Shown here: one piece after another, positions 47,625-59,574 of the stretch
Numbering within the stretch: position 1 is the first letter of the stretch
Layout of the letters: each line of letters starts with the position of its first letter
Assembly (NCBI GenBank): GCA_001179505.1
Contig: CDMY01000209.1
Coordinates: forward strand, 30,481-94,480
Source: Vitrella brassicaformis
Taxonomy: Eukaryota; Sar; Vitrellaceae
Length of the DNA stretch: 64,000 bases
Reading direction: 5' to 3'
Program-made: the position numbers and the translations under genes
The notes under the pieces: generated by a model
What the model was told of the DNA's origin: nothing
The model's input: only the letters and a program-made list of their open reading frames with translations
The model's database searches: none

Positions 47625-48671
47625 CTAATGGCGCGCACCCATACAACGGTCGACGAGCCACTGGCAGAGCCAGCAGCCCGACCTCACGCCCTTCTTGTCC
47701 TCCCTCGTCCTGCCCTTCTTGGCCTCGCCCTTCTTGACCGCCGGGCTCTTCGTGGTGGGCGTTGGTTTGGTGGATGACGGCTGTGAGGGGGCCTTCTCGT
47801 CCTCTCTCGCTGCGCCTCGCCTGCTGCTGCTGCTGCTGCTGCTGGGAGCGGTGGAGGCAGCAGTGGGCGTGTCGGTGTCCTCCTTCTTGGCGCCCCTGCT
47901 GGTGTTGGCGATGTGCTTGGTGTGCCGTGCCTTGTCGGCCGTCAGTTTCTCTTCAATGTACGCCGCCACGGCAGGCCCCATCTTCTTGGCCACCGCCGCC
48001 TCCGCCGCCCTCTGCTTGGCCCACCTCTCCCTCAGCTTGGCCAGATTCGCGTCGTGAGCCTTGTTTGCCGCCGCAACGCCCCGCTGGATCTCCTCAATCT
48101 GCACGAGTGAGGGAGCAGATAGATGGGCAGAGGTAAGGCAGTAAAGTCCCTGTTTGTATTCGTTGGCAGGTTGGTCACCCACCCGGACGTAGATCTTGGC
48201 CAACTCAGCAGGGGTGAACAGGTGCTCGTTGCCCTGAGAGACAGACAAACAGACAGACAGACAGACACACAACAAACACGCAGAGAGTGTGTCGCACTCA
48301 CAGCAGAGCAGAGAGAGGACATATCATGAAATATGCTGTGAGTGCGCAGCTTACCCCAAGTTGCACTTCCTCATACGGAGGAGGAAACCCCTCACTGCTA
48401 TGGAGGCGGCAGATGTCGTAGGCCTCCTGCAGCCGCTGAAACGCCTCGACAGAGCCGCCCTTGTCTGGGTGGCACCTCTACACACACACGCACACAGCAC
48501 AGCATGCCAGCATGCCGCATGCATGCATCAAATGAGCCCTCCCCTTTGGTCAATGCGCTGGCGTACCAACGAGAGCTCCTTGTAACGCGCTCTTATGTCA
48601 TCAGAAGTGGCAGAGCTACAGAGGCCGAGGGTCCTAAGTGCGTCATCAATGCACGACAAACTCTGCATCAT
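47625..48671 (-). CDS. small J-domain (DnaJ-like) co-chaperone
   Basis: Two Met codons (48671, 48668) begin MMQSLSCIDDALRTLGLCSS, then ATSDDIRARYKELSL. The next exon (about 48478-48355) gives RCHPDKGGSVEAFQRLQEAY with the HPD tripeptide that stimulates Hsp70 ATPase. Further exons give FTPAELAKIYVRVG and a charged helix (IEEIQRGVAAANKAHDANLA, LRERWAKQRAAEAAVAKKMG), then a Ser/Lys-rich tail ending MGARH at TAG 47625-47627. No Cys-rich zinc region or C-terminal DnaJ barrel, so a type III J-protein of about 250 residues. Partner unknown. It is divergent from the gene at 48811, 139 bp away. Confidence 0.78.
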
Positions 48672-48810
48672 GCTGGCGGTGCGCTTCTGCCTGTTTCTTC
48701 CGGCGGTGGTGGTTAAGGGTAAGATTGTTCCGTCTATTGCTTTGAGGGCCGCAGGGCGCTGCGCCAATTGCGCTGCGCTGCGCAGCTGCGCGTGATTCCG
48801 CCCCGCAGCA

Positions 48811-51800
48811 ATGTTTCAACAGAATGCGATAGTGTCGTCTTCGGGGTCGGATGTCTTGACGATCAGCGACTCTGACGGGACGGATCATGAGTTTCGCATC
48901 ACAGAGACCATACGGGTGAGTGCACAGACAAACATCTGCAGGCAGGCAGGCAGGCAGGCAGGCAGGCGAGCAAGCAAACATGTCTCGGATCTCGCGTGTG
49001 GTTGTGATGTATATAGAATAGAGGAGGTATCCGACACCAGGCTATCTGGACCAGGACCAAGAAACTCGTGACCAAGACCAAGGAACTCGTGACCAAGACC
49101 ATTGGCAAGGAACTCGTGACACTAAGCGAATGGGCCACGGCGGACAAAGATGCGGCCTTGGTGAAGGAGGGAGGGAGGGAGGGAGGGAGGCAAGTGCTGC
49201 TGTACAGCCATGCAACCAAATGTTTGGTGTTCTTCTGCAGCGGTTGCTCTCGCGCTTGAGCATGTTGGAGAACGGTACCAGGAATGTAGTCAACATCAGA
49301 CACATATTCATGAAGCATGGCGTACCCACCCACGCCGTCATGGAACGGACGACCCCATGGTACGGCTGGCTTCGCTGCGTGCGTGTGCGGTGCCCTTTCT
49401 CACGTCAGGGACGTTGTGTGGGTGCGTGTGTGGGTGCGTCTTTGGACAGGTTGAGTCTTCCATCGAAGAAATTCATTTCAGATGTGCGAGTGGTCGCCAA
49501 CATCGTCGGGCCAGTTGTGGACGTCGCTGTCGAAATGGATACCCTGTGAGCAGGCAGAATGGGCATCCATTCTACCCATCTGGCATGCGGATTCGGTTGT
49601 TTCGCAGGGGAGTGGTGCATCCTGAGATCTGTGTGGAGAACCTTTCGCTGGCCAAGGTTGGCTCGCGCGCAGTCGCGAAGCTCGCTGGACTCGAGAATGT
49701 CCAGGAGAGCCCGATGTAAGACGAGACAACAGACACACGCCGACAGACACTACAGCAGCCTGTCGGTGGGTCTGTGGCTGCCTGCAGCAAGGCGACCAGT
49801 TGCACGTGCCTCTACGCATCACCCGAAGAGCTCTCTGGCAGGCTGGTCACTCCGGCCATTCACATATGGCGAATGGGTAAGCAAATCAGACAGCACATGC
49901 CATTGGCATCCGTCCATCAAGCATGACCTTCTGTCCGTTCGTGTGGTCAGGGCATCTCACGGTCGAGCTCTTCAAGTCCAAGCCTCTGTTCGACGGCATG
50001 AGTCTCGCGGTGGGTGACACACTGACCCACACATACATTCCATCACGCCACTCGAGCTGCATGGATGTCATTCGCGTCCTTTCAGGATGTCATGGATCTG
50101 CTGCAAGAGCCGGAGATGTTGGCCGACTACATCCGAGAAGCCATGCAGGAGCTGTGTAGCGACAAGTCCGACCTGGGCGATGGTGGCGTCGTGGCGTCTG
50201 TCGTCAGCTGGATGCAGGTCCAACCTCAGGATCGCCCGAAGGCGGCATCGGTAAGTAAGACGAAGGAGGGCGGGCACACACACCCACTCGTCACCCGTTC
50301 TGTCTGTCTGTCTGTCTGTATGTCTGTATGTCTGTATGTATGTCGTAGGTGAAGGAGAGCTGTCCGTGGCTGAAGAAGCACTACTTCGATATCAGTCCGA
50401 CGGCATCAGCCTCGACCGCCCTCGACACACTCATGTTCGGCGCCCACGAAGGAGCCCCCCCCCGCCAGCTCGACGTTGCCCAAGCAGATGCCCCCTGGCG
50501 CTGCCCGCGTCGACGACGTCGCACGCCGCCCCCCACCCACGCCTGCCGATGACCCTTCACCCGCCAGCCACCTAGTGCCGTCCCCATGCCCCAAGACCGT
50601 CGCCACCCAAGACGGGTCATCCCCAGCCCCAAAGCACCCCTCTCGCACGCCCCTCCATGGCCTTGCGGGCTCCTCTGCGAGCCGCCCTCTGCTGCCCAAG
50701 GTGGCGCCGCGGCCACAGAAGGGCACTGAGAGTGTCCGGAAGGAGCGGGGGGAGATATGGGATTTCTCGAGGGAGAAGGCCGAGAGCGACCGACAGGATC
50801 GCCTGGCGCGCGACACACAGGAGCGTCTGGCCCGCCACCACCCCAGCGGCCCTCACAAGCACCCGCCCGCATCAAAGCACCACTGGCAGCACAGAAAGGA
50901 CCGCGACGACCCATCCTACCACGGACACTATGGGCTCAAAGAGCGGCCGCGCACCAAGGTGGTGGACACGAGGGGCCCATTCGACGACTCCCAGGGACGG
51001 GGCAAGGAGTGCGAGAGGGGGTCGCGTCGGACTCTGCAGCCGGCCGCAGGGACAGTGGAGCCGCGGCGGCAGGCGCTACTCAGACAGCAACTGAGGGCCA
51101 CTCATGGCGATGGTCAGTGAGGGAGGGAGTGGGCCGGGCAGATGGCATGCAGCTGCATATGTGGATGTGAGTGTTGTGTGTGACAGGCAATGTAGAGGAT
51201 CGTACTCGTCTTAGCCGATCAGCAGATGTGTTGCCGGGCGACCCCGTCTCAACACAGACGGGCGCCAAACTCAACGTCGCAGGTAGGTGGCTATTGATTG
51301 GGGTGCGGATGCAGCTGCCCTCTCTCTCATCTCTCCCCCTCTGTGTGTGTTGCAGGTGTGTCTAGTCGTCCATCCAAGCAGAGCGCTGCTACGACGCGCC
51401 AAGAGGAGCTGGCTGGGAGAGAATCGGCGCGCACCCGAAAGGAGAAAACCACTCTGACTAGGTGAGAGAGAGATCGCTACTGCGGCGCGCTCTCATGTGA
51501 GTCGATCACATTCCTGGCCTCTCTGCCCTGCCTTTGTGTTGCAGGTCGGGCAGTAGCGGATCTTCAGCAGCCAAAGCCACCCACACATCCAAGCGCGCAG
51601 CAGGGCTCACCACCAGCCACCGCAAGAATGGCGCGGCGTCGGCAGAGCCGGCTACCATCAGCACTGGTGGTGATGTGCGTGCCATAGCGCAAGCAACCCT
51701 GACTTGTGCGGCCGGAATCTACCGCGGCTATATGGAGGAGGTGCGCGCTGCCGCTCAGGATCGATCCGAGCCGTTCCCTCCGTCGCGCCAGCCTGGCGTC

Positions 51801-53084
51801 AACCGCCCCCCCTTGTCGCATCCCCTACCCGACCACGACAACGACAGTGACGACGGGAGCAGTCAGGAGGGCGAGGGCCACAGTGAGGAGGACCGCCCCG
51901 TGAGCGTGGTGCTGGCCGACTGGCCCGCCGCCTCGGCGAGGCGGATCGCACGGTGGGCCAGGGGCGATCCACTTGTCACTCACTGCCGCCAGCCGAATAC
52001 CGAGAGTGTTCGCCGCCTCGTTCGTCCGCCAAGGCCCCAGAGACATCCCCTCCCAAGGCCAGCAATAGCAAGGGCGGCTTCAGCTTGGTCGGCATTCCCT
52101 TTTCCCCCTCTCAGCGGCCGCCCACGCCCACCGAGGCGCCAGTGGATGCGTCGCTGTGCCTCTCCCCCTCACCGTCAGCCAATTTGCCCCCACCAGTATC
52201 GCCCATCTCACCGTCATCGCCCATCAGGTCGCCGTCTCGCGGCCCCTTCGGCAATCGGCTGTTCTTCCGTCGCCCTTCCTCTCCCGGCCGCTCACCCACA
52301 AATCAGCAGCGTAAGGAGGGCCGTGAGGGGTCGTTGCCGGCCAGTCTGCGTAGCTCTCTGACAGTCCTGCAGCGGCGGACGGGCCCCAGCAGCCAACTAT
52401 GGATCGACACGGACCTGCAGCACGAGCAGCGTCTGAGCCACCTCCGCTCAGCCGCCGCCACCTGAGCGATCTCGACCTGGCGGTGGGCGTGGTGAGGGGC
52501 AGTGGCGTGGAGCAGCCAGTGCCTACGCATGAGGGGCCGGGTGAGGGAGAGCGGCTGAGTGAGGGAGAGCAGCATGGGCATCCCGGCGATCCTGAGAGCG
52601 AAGGGTCGCTCGTGTATTCGTGTACCTCGGCCTCGTGGTCAGCAACGCTGAGCTCCGACCCCAGCAATGCAACCACACCAGCAGCGGCCGCCATGGATCG
52701 TGGCCAGGCGGACACTCAAGGGATCGATACTCTACAAGACGGCGCCGCTGATGTGGCCGAGGAGGGCGGTGAGATGACGGGGGGGGCGCTCGCGGTGGCG
52801 GGGGGCAGTCAAGGACGGGAGGGCGGCCTGCGGGGTCCAGTAGCTACAGCGATGGATATGGTGGATACGACCACAGTGCAAGATCAGCAAGCAGTTGACG
52901 TAGGCGAGTGCACTCACACACGGATGGATGACACAAGACACCTGTGCACCACCTACTGTGTCTTGTGTTTGTGGCTGGTTGACTCAATCAGGAGTCGGAT
53001 TTGCCAGCGGCGCCTTCCTTGCCGCGCGGCGGAGACGTACAGAGGAATACTAGGGAGGGCGATACACGCAGAGAGGAGGGATAA
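48811..53084 (+). CDS. unrecognised large Ser/Pro-rich protein with reading-frame breaks
   Basis: ATG 48811 (MFQQNAIVSSSGSDVLTISD). Five or more short exons join in phase: RLLSRLSMLENGTRNVVNIR (49241-49358), LSLPSKKFISDVRVVANIVG, GVVHPEICVENLSLAKVGSR, GHLTVELFKSKPLFDGMSLA and DVMDLLQEPEMLADYIREAM (50085-50250). The rest is Ser/Pro/Arg-rich and probably disordered. Reading it through needs frame changes at the C9 run 50455-50463 (or skipping that exon by using the acceptor before 50488), at about 51900-51961 (a 62-nt GC-rich intron restores phase), and near 52431-52463 (no clean intron found). A final exon (ESDLPAAPSLPRGGDVQRNT) ends in TAA at 53082-53084. Function unknown; it could be a working gene with assembly errors or a decaying one. 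Confidence 0.5.
48938..48967 (+). repeat. (GGCA)n microsatellite in an intron
   Basis: About seven GGCA units inside the first intron of the 48811 gene. Confidence 0.85.
50299..50344 (+). repeat. (TCTG)n to (TATG)n microsatellite in an intron
   Basis: Uninterrupted TCTG units grading into TATG/TCTG alternation, directly before a GTAG acceptor. Confidence 0.85.
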
Positions 53085-53653
53085 AAAGGTCGGGCGGGAA
53101 TAGGTGTGTGAATAGCTGATGGCTGCTTGCAGTATTTATTGACATTCTTGGGAGCATGTGCGCGTTGTTCTTTATTCCATTCCAGGTGTGCAGAACTCGT
53201 TGTCTATATAATTCACTCATACTCCATGTGCAAGCGTCAGCCATCCAACACGCACACCAGCTGTGCTGTCTGACCTTCATTCACACCATCACCATCTCCC
53301 AAGCCCGCCCACAGGCACTAAGATAGCTGTGGCCAAGATACATCATCACGCACACACAGGTGACGACGCATAGACAACAAATGCGTCGTGACACACACAC
53401 CCAAGGCCACCATTTCACCCACAAACGGCTACTCGGCACGGCTACACATCTACATATCTACATGCTACGTCCGGTTATAGTACCTTCTCCTCGATGAATT
53501 GGCTAGACAACGCAGATCTGACTCGTCCATCTGTCATCGCAGCACCGTATATCATACACACGCAAGCTACAGAAAAACATACCTATCATCTTCTTTGTAG
53601 ACAGTACAAAAGACACCATCTACCAACGATTAGTCAGTCAGTCAATCAGTCAG
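53085..53653. other. convergent intergenic region
   Basis: 3' flank of the 48811 gene and of copy B. 53569-53607 matches 40608-40655, the flank of copy A. No gene seen. Confidence 0.5.
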
Positions 53654-54725
53654 TCACCCTTCCACCTTGAGCAGATCCGCGATGACCTGGATGCTGCTCT
53701 CCTCCGCGTTGACGTCGCCCACATAGATAACTTTGCCCTTGCCCACCCTGGCGCACGCCACGCCCACCAGCCCCGGCTCCGTCGGCCTGGGCGCCTAGAC
53801 CAGGCTGGTCGTCACCGACTAATCAGTCGACACATACATCCGATGCGCCTCAGGCACGTCCCTGCACACACACGCCATGGCACACACCGAGTTGCAGCCG
53901 CTTGACAGCGTGTGTGTGAATGTGTGTGTGTGTGCGTACTTGAGTGAGCAGCATTTGTTGTTGATGGCTTGGAGGAGGCATGACTGCGGTGCGTGGCTGG
54001 TCTTGTGGAAGGTGGTGCGCTCGTACGCAGTGAACTTCCACGACAAGTCGCACCTGCACTCGCGCACGTACGGCAACACACACACGTGTACGCAAAATGT
54101 CTGCAGGTGATGTGGCGGCGTGTGTTTGTGCGTCTGACTTGCGGAGGAATTCTTCGACGAACTTGACAGGTGCGTTGTGTGGCACCAGCACCGCGGTGGT
54201 GCCCTCGTCGGCCACCATCGTGTGCAGACGGCTGACCACTCCGCCTATCTGCTGCCGGAACTGACAGACAGACAGACAGACAGACGGATGCGCATGTACT
54301 GGTGGAGATGGATGGACGTCAGGGTGGCCTACGCTGGGGTCCTCCGGCTCGCTGCCACAGCAATCGTCCAAGACCATCGCGAGAACGACGGCGGACGGCT
54401 TCATCTCTACACACAACACACACACAGAGACCATTGAGTCAGGGAGTGCATGTGTCCTCCCGCCTGTCTATATCTCTGTCTGTGGACCTTGCAGCTTCTG
54501 CAGTATGTCGACTTCCCACTCCTCATTCTCCACAACGGTGCATCCGGGGATCACCTTCTCGGCGCGTTTCGAGAAGAAACACGAGGGCGTGGAGTCGATG
54601 ATCAGCACCTCGGGTGTGGTTGTGGTGGCCCTGGTGGAAGACTGACTCCGCAGCGTCTGAAGGTCAACGCCAAGCTTTTTCTCTGCATACCGGCCCCCAT
54701 GCTGCAGCAGGAAGCCTCGCTTCAT
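53654..54725 (-). pseudogene. copy B of the three-member family, two in-frame stops
   Basis: This copy has the best 5' end: ATG 54725 (MKRGFLLQHGGRYAEKKLGV), then PEVLIIDSTPSCFFSKRAEK, ILQKLQ, and in-phase joins to EMKPSAVVLAMVLDDCCGSE, RQQIGGVVSRLHTMVADEGT and CDLSWKFTAYERTTFHKTSH. The last exon is interrupted by TAG at 53819-53821 and 53795-53797, where copy C has GAG (Glu) and TGG (Trp) in otherwise near-identical sequence. It then stays open through GKGKVIYVGDVNAEESSIQV to 53654. The stops remove the most conserved block, so it is probably a recent pseudogene. Confidence 0.7.
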
Positions 54726-54733
54726 CGGAAGTG

Positions 54734-54760
54734 ATCTACGCGGCTAAGCTCGCAAAGGAG
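54734..54760. promoter_or_regulatory. AGCTCGCA element upstream of copy B
   Basis: GGCTAAGCTCGCAAA at 54742-54756, just upstream of the copy B start, matches the octamer found in the divergent promoters. Confidence 0.4.
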
Positions 54761-54965
54761 GACGATCCTCGCCGTGTGCCCCACCAGTGCCTGGCCGGTC
54801 CCAACCATTTGCAGCACATCTGGCTGGCTTCATGATTTCTCTCATTCACATACTATTCAACTCTAATCAGCTACTAGGCACCATTATATCTACACATCTA
54901 CGCATCTCACTGAGACTCACAGACAGACAGACAAAAGCTAGTTGCACATCTAGTCAGTCAATCAG

Positions 54966-55393
54966 TCAGCCTTGTTTGAGCAGGTCCGCGATGACCTGGA
55001 TGCTGCTCTCCTCGGCGTTGACGTCGCCCACATAGATAACTTTGCCCTTGCCCACCTTGGCGCAGGCCACGCCCACCAGCCCCGGCTCCGTCGGCCTGGG
55101 CGCCCACACCAGGCTGGTCGTCACCGACTCATCAGTCGACACATACATCCGATGCGCCTCAGGGACGTCCCTGCACACAGTAGAGGGCACGCCATGACAC
55201 ACACCGAGTTGCAGCCGCTTGACAGTGTGTGTGTGTGTGTGTGCGTACTTGAGTGAGCAGCATTTGTTGTTGATGGCCTGTAGGGAGCACGACCGCGACG
55301 CGCGGCGCGTCCTGTAGAAGCTGGTCCTTTCGTACTCCGATCGCTCCCACGGCAAGCCACACTGTGTTGTGCGACATGGATGGATGGAACACA

Positions 55394-55428
<35 letters not shown>

Positions 55429-56071
55429 CAACACATGAGGAGGAGAAGCAATCAGGTGACGCTGATCCTGTTTGCACCTTGCGGAGGAAGGCTTCGACAA
55501 ACGGCACCGGCCCGTTCTGAGGCACCAGCACTGCCGTCGTGCCCTCTTCAGCTACCATCGTGTGCAGACGCTTGACTAGTCCATCAATCTGACGACGGAC
55601 CTGCATGCACAGGCAGGCAAGTGGACGCGCGCATGACACAATGTCACACAATGCCACTTCACTTACCACCCACCCGGGAAAGCTTCAGATCATTTCTGAA
55701 GACAGGGTCGAACACCATCGCCAGAACAACAGCAGACGGCTTCCTCCCTGCGCACACCACACACAGCCAGAGGGACCAATCTGCCTGTCTGTCCGTCTGT
55801 CTGTCTGCCTGCCTGTGGTGTGCCTGTGTACCCTGCAGCAGCCCCAGGATGTCGGGTTTGTTCTTTTTTTAATGATCCAGGACGGGGCGACTTGTTCAGC
55901 GCTCTCCGAGAAGAAAAACCCGGGGGAGGAGTCAAAGACCAGCACATAGGGGAAGAGCCCAAGACGGGCACAGATCCGGCTGATGATCTGTTCGGCTTTC
56001 AGTAAACAGCAAGCAAACAAACCTTGCTTCGCTGCTGGATGGCGCCTCTTGCAACACACCCAGACGCTCAT
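54966..56071 (-). pseudogene. copy C of the three-member family, frameshift in first exon
   Basis: ATG 56071 opens MSVWVCCKRRHPAAKQG and runs into LKAEQIISRICARLGLFPYV, VFDSSPGFFFSESAEQVAPS. After an A7 run (about 55865-55871) the sequence homologous to copy B (PDILGLLQ) is in another frame, and the exon's end phase fits the next exon (KPSAVVLAMVFDPVFRNDLK) only in that shifted frame. Later exons are intact: VRRQIDGLVKRLHTMVAEEG, CGLPWERSEYERTSFYRTRR, DVPEAHRMYVSTDESVTTSL with VWAPRPTEPGLVGVACAKVG and KGKVIYVGDVNAEESSIQVI to TGA 54966-54968. A single indel would explain it: either a sequencing error at the homopolymer or a recent inactivation. Confidence 0.5.
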
Positions 56072-56533
56072 CTCGAGAGGCCTTGAATCAGACCGGTTAC
56101 GCGGAAAGATCTCTTGTGGGTGAAATAATAGGAAATAGTGACAAGTCGACATGCGAAATGTTCCTGACTTTTTCGCTTGCTGTGCGCTGCATGCGGAATC
56201 CGGATGTATGTGCAGACACGATGGACTTCTCATTTGCAGCATATGTTGGATTTGTGCAACACTCTGCAAATGAGGCAGCCAATATGCCCGCACAAGCACC
56301 CCAGACACGCACGCGCAGTGAAGGAAACACCATCTTTCTCGGATTGACATGCACAGATATATCCACGCCACACAAAAGGGCAAAAGCACCCTTGCACCCA
56401 TCACACGTTCACACGACATGTACCCGCCGGACACCAATGAGAAAGGCGAGCATGTGGGGGAAAACCATACTCGGTCGGTCGCAGACACAGACACAGACAA
56501 GGACACGGACACGCAATTCTTTCACAAATGCAG
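56072..56533. other. intergenic region sharing blocks with the copy A upstream flank
   Basis: 56117-56150 and 56185-56340 match the sequence upstream of copy A (41741-41778 and 41811-41985), so the duplicated unit includes about 300 bp of 5' flank. No gene seen. Confidence 0.6.
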
Positions 56534-59500
56534 TCAGCCGCCTCCCTTCTTCTTGGCCAGGAGAGCCTCACGGATCTGCAGACACCAAGGAATACACGCA
56601 ACACGCACACGGCCAAGCTATGAATGTATTTCTGACCGTCATTGTGCCGACTGAATGTTGTCCCTCCCTCCCTCCCTCAAGTACTGACCTCCTTGAATCT
56701 TGCGAGGCATTCCTTTTTGTTTTTGCCGGGCACGTCAGCGGCGATGGCCGTCCACCGCTCGTTCACATCTATGCTCGATGGATGCTTGGACAAAGCACGC
56801 TCCAACGCCTACCAATACACACACCCAACGCATCCAAACTGTGCTCGCCCGTCGTGCTGCTGTGCCCCTCTCTCTCTAGGTGTTGTGTGTGTACCTGTTG
56901 TTGGTCGGCAGTCCATTCAGCTGCAGGGGCGCTCTCAGCAGCAGCGGGGGCTTGCTTCCCATCTGCCTGTGTTGGTGGTGCTGCCTGTGAGGGCCCGGAC
57001 GCGCCGTTGACGCTGGCTGACGACGACGATGCCGACGCTGATGGGGCCGCCGCTGTTGTGGTATCGTCGTCGAGTCTCTGGTCGGCGGGCGCTTCGATTT
57101 TTTTGAATGCGCCCTTGTTGTGCTGCATGAACTGGTTGAAGGCCACCTGGTCGAGCTTGGACCCCATCGACTTGAGCGTCTGGCCCTGAGACATCTCCTT
57201 GGTCTTCTCGATCACCTACACACACACACACACACACGCAGAGAGAGAGAGAGAGAGAGAGAGAGAACGCGCAATTGAGTGGATGGGTGGATAGAGATTT
57301 ACCTCTTCGGGCGTCTTGGTGCCGATCATGGCTGCGATGAGTTGCCAGCGCCTGGCGGTGCCGCCAGGGTGCTTCTGAAGCCCCTTGGCGAGCATCGACA
57401 GCTCGTCCGGCGTCCAGTCGCTCTTCTGCGCTGCGCGACGCGCCTCCTCCGCTGCCTTGCGCTGAGCCTGCAGACAGCAGAAACGGCAAAAGAATGCGAT
57501 GAGTGGGTGGGCGATGTATGGATGTGGGATTGGTGACATGACCTACCTCCTGCTGGATGGCCTTTTGCCTTTTGGCGTCTTCTTCCCTTTGCCTTTCCTC
57601 CATCATGACGTCGATCTCGGCGTTGATCAGACCACCCACACACTCACCCAGACCTGCATGGCACACAACAGAAGAGCAGAGGTTGAATAAACAGCGAACA
57701 TCGGTGCGCGCGTCTGTGTCGTCGCATCTCACCCTGTGCGTGTTCGCCGCCCCTCTCCTCGATGGCGCGTTCGATCGCGTCGCACAGCTGCTGTATTTTG
57801 TCGAGGGCGAGGTGTGGGACGAGGTCGCCGAACCGCACCACGTCCACCAGCTGCTCGCTGTACGTGCTGTTGTACTTGCGCAGCCTCTGACGCCTGCAGC
57901 ACACAAAAAGAGGCAGGGAGAAGAGGAATGGATGGATGGAGGTGGGGAGACTGGTGATGGTTCCTGGTAAACAAACAGACCGACTGACTGACCATTGCTT
58001 GAGGTGTTCCTTTTCGGCTTTCCGCTTGTCCCGCTCGGCCTTCTCCTGCTCCTCACGACGAAGCCGCTCCTCGTGCTCGAGACGCCTGAAGGCATACATG
58101 AATAAACGGATGCAGGCAGCTGGTGGATGGGTGCATTCACTGCCGTAGCTGTGTGTCGTGTGCGCACCTCTTTTCTTCCTCCGCCTTCCTGACTTTTTCC
58201 TTCTCCTCCTCGATGGCCCGCCTGCGCGCGTCTTTCTCGTCCTGGCGCTTCTTCCTGGCGGCCTCCTTCTCTGCCAAGATGCGGGGATCCCTGAATGAGG
58301 AAAAGAGACCACACGTGGAGGGGTTCAGGGGTGATGGTATAGGGCTGTGTGTGGGCTGGGGAGGGGGGGAGGGCTGGGGGGGTTACCTGCTGTATGCGAG
58401 TTCGACGAGCTTCTGTATGCGCTGTTTGTCCTCCTTCTCGTACTTCTTCCGGATCTTGGCGTTCTGACGCTCCATCCACCTAACACACACACACACACAC
58501 AGGTGTGCAAATGGATGCGCATGTGTCTGTCTGCCAGCTGCTCACTCACCTCCGCTCCTCCCTGAACTCGGCGTCGTTGAGGTCGAATTCGTCGTGGATG
58601 GAGAAGTCCCGCCACGAGTCGAACTCGTACCAAAAGTCGTAGAACCGGCGCACCAGCTTCATGTCCGTCGACGAGTCACCAAGCGACTGCACACACCACC
58701 CACACACACACACACAACAGCAAATACACCAGAGTAGACTGACACACCGTGTTGGCTCATGTGTGGACTCACCGGCACTGGTCTCCGTGTGGACCACTTG
58801 GCGTTTCGCTCGAACACGGGCCGCAGCACATCGAAGAAATCAGCAGAGACGAAATCTCTGGCGCCGGGGATCTCATCGTCGAAGGGCAGCGCAGAGTCGT
58901 ACGCGCGACGCATATCGGGATCTGACCACAGCCACATCCACAACCACGTACAGCACAACCACACCGCCTCTCTGCATGTGTGCCTGTCCATCTGACTCAC
59001 CACTGAGAACCTCATACGCCTCCTGCAGCTGCAGAAACTTCATTTTGAGCTCCTCGGCAGCGTCGCCCTCCCCCTCATCCCCATCGCCACCGCCACTGTC
59101 AGCCCTGTTCTTGTCCGGGTGGTACACGAGCGCCAGCCGTCGGTATGCCTTGCGGACATCCTCGCTGGTGCATCCCTCCGAGACCTCCAGGATGCGGTAG
59201 AGGTTGGGCCCGTCCACCACCCGATGCAGGAGGTCCTTGCACCCGCCAGGCTGACGCTTCTTCTTCTTCCACGAATCCTGAAACGAACAAACGAACGATC
59301 ACATGTACGCGATGTCACAGGAAAGATCTTTCGCACATGCATCAGTCGCCGTGCCGCTCACCTCTTCCTGTGCGTCGTCGTTGCTTCCCTCGTCGTCGTC
59401 GTCATCTCTGTCCTCCTCTCTGCTCTTCCTCCTCTTGGCCTCGCACAGCGGCCTGTCGTGCACCTCGAAGAAGGCACGGCCGGCGTTCTCGAGGCAGCGG

Positions 59501-59574
59501 GTGGCCGTGCACACACTCAGATACACCGCCGAGCCCTCCGTGAAGGACGGATCTGGCGGAGGCAAACACAGCAT
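56534..59574 (-). CDS. DNAJC2: DNAJC2/zuotin-type ribosome-associated J-protein with SANT/Myb domains
   Basis: ATG 59574 ([20 protein letters not shown]), about eleven exons, stop 56534-56536. In order: an acidic patch ([16 protein letters not shown]); a J domain ([32 protein letters not shown] with [13 protein letters not shown]); the zuotin-homology region ([40 protein letters not shown]); a long charged helix ([35 protein letters not shown]) that reaches the ribosome; and two SANT/Myb units ([20 protein letters not shown] with [30 protein letters not shown] with [12 protein letters not shown]). This is the metazoan/plant DNAJC2 (MPP11) layout; yeast zuotin lacks the SANT part. It works with Hsp70 on nascent chains; a nuclear role is known in some species. 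It ends [13 protein letters not shown]. Confidence 0.92.

Noticed and set aside
48260-50344. Short regular repeats that could suggest a CRISPR array
   Set aside because: They are simple tetranucleotide microsatellites inside introns, with no spacers; the genome is eukaryotic.
50381-50914. - strand open frames over the Pro-rich exon at 50.4-51.1 kb
   Set aside because: Mirror frames of a proline-rich coding exon; no supporting splice or motif evidence.
58000-58260. Lys/Glu-rich charged helix as a separate caldesmon- or myosin-like gene
   Set aside because: It joins in phase with the J domain on one side and the SANT units on the other, as expected for the DNAJC2/zuotin charged region.
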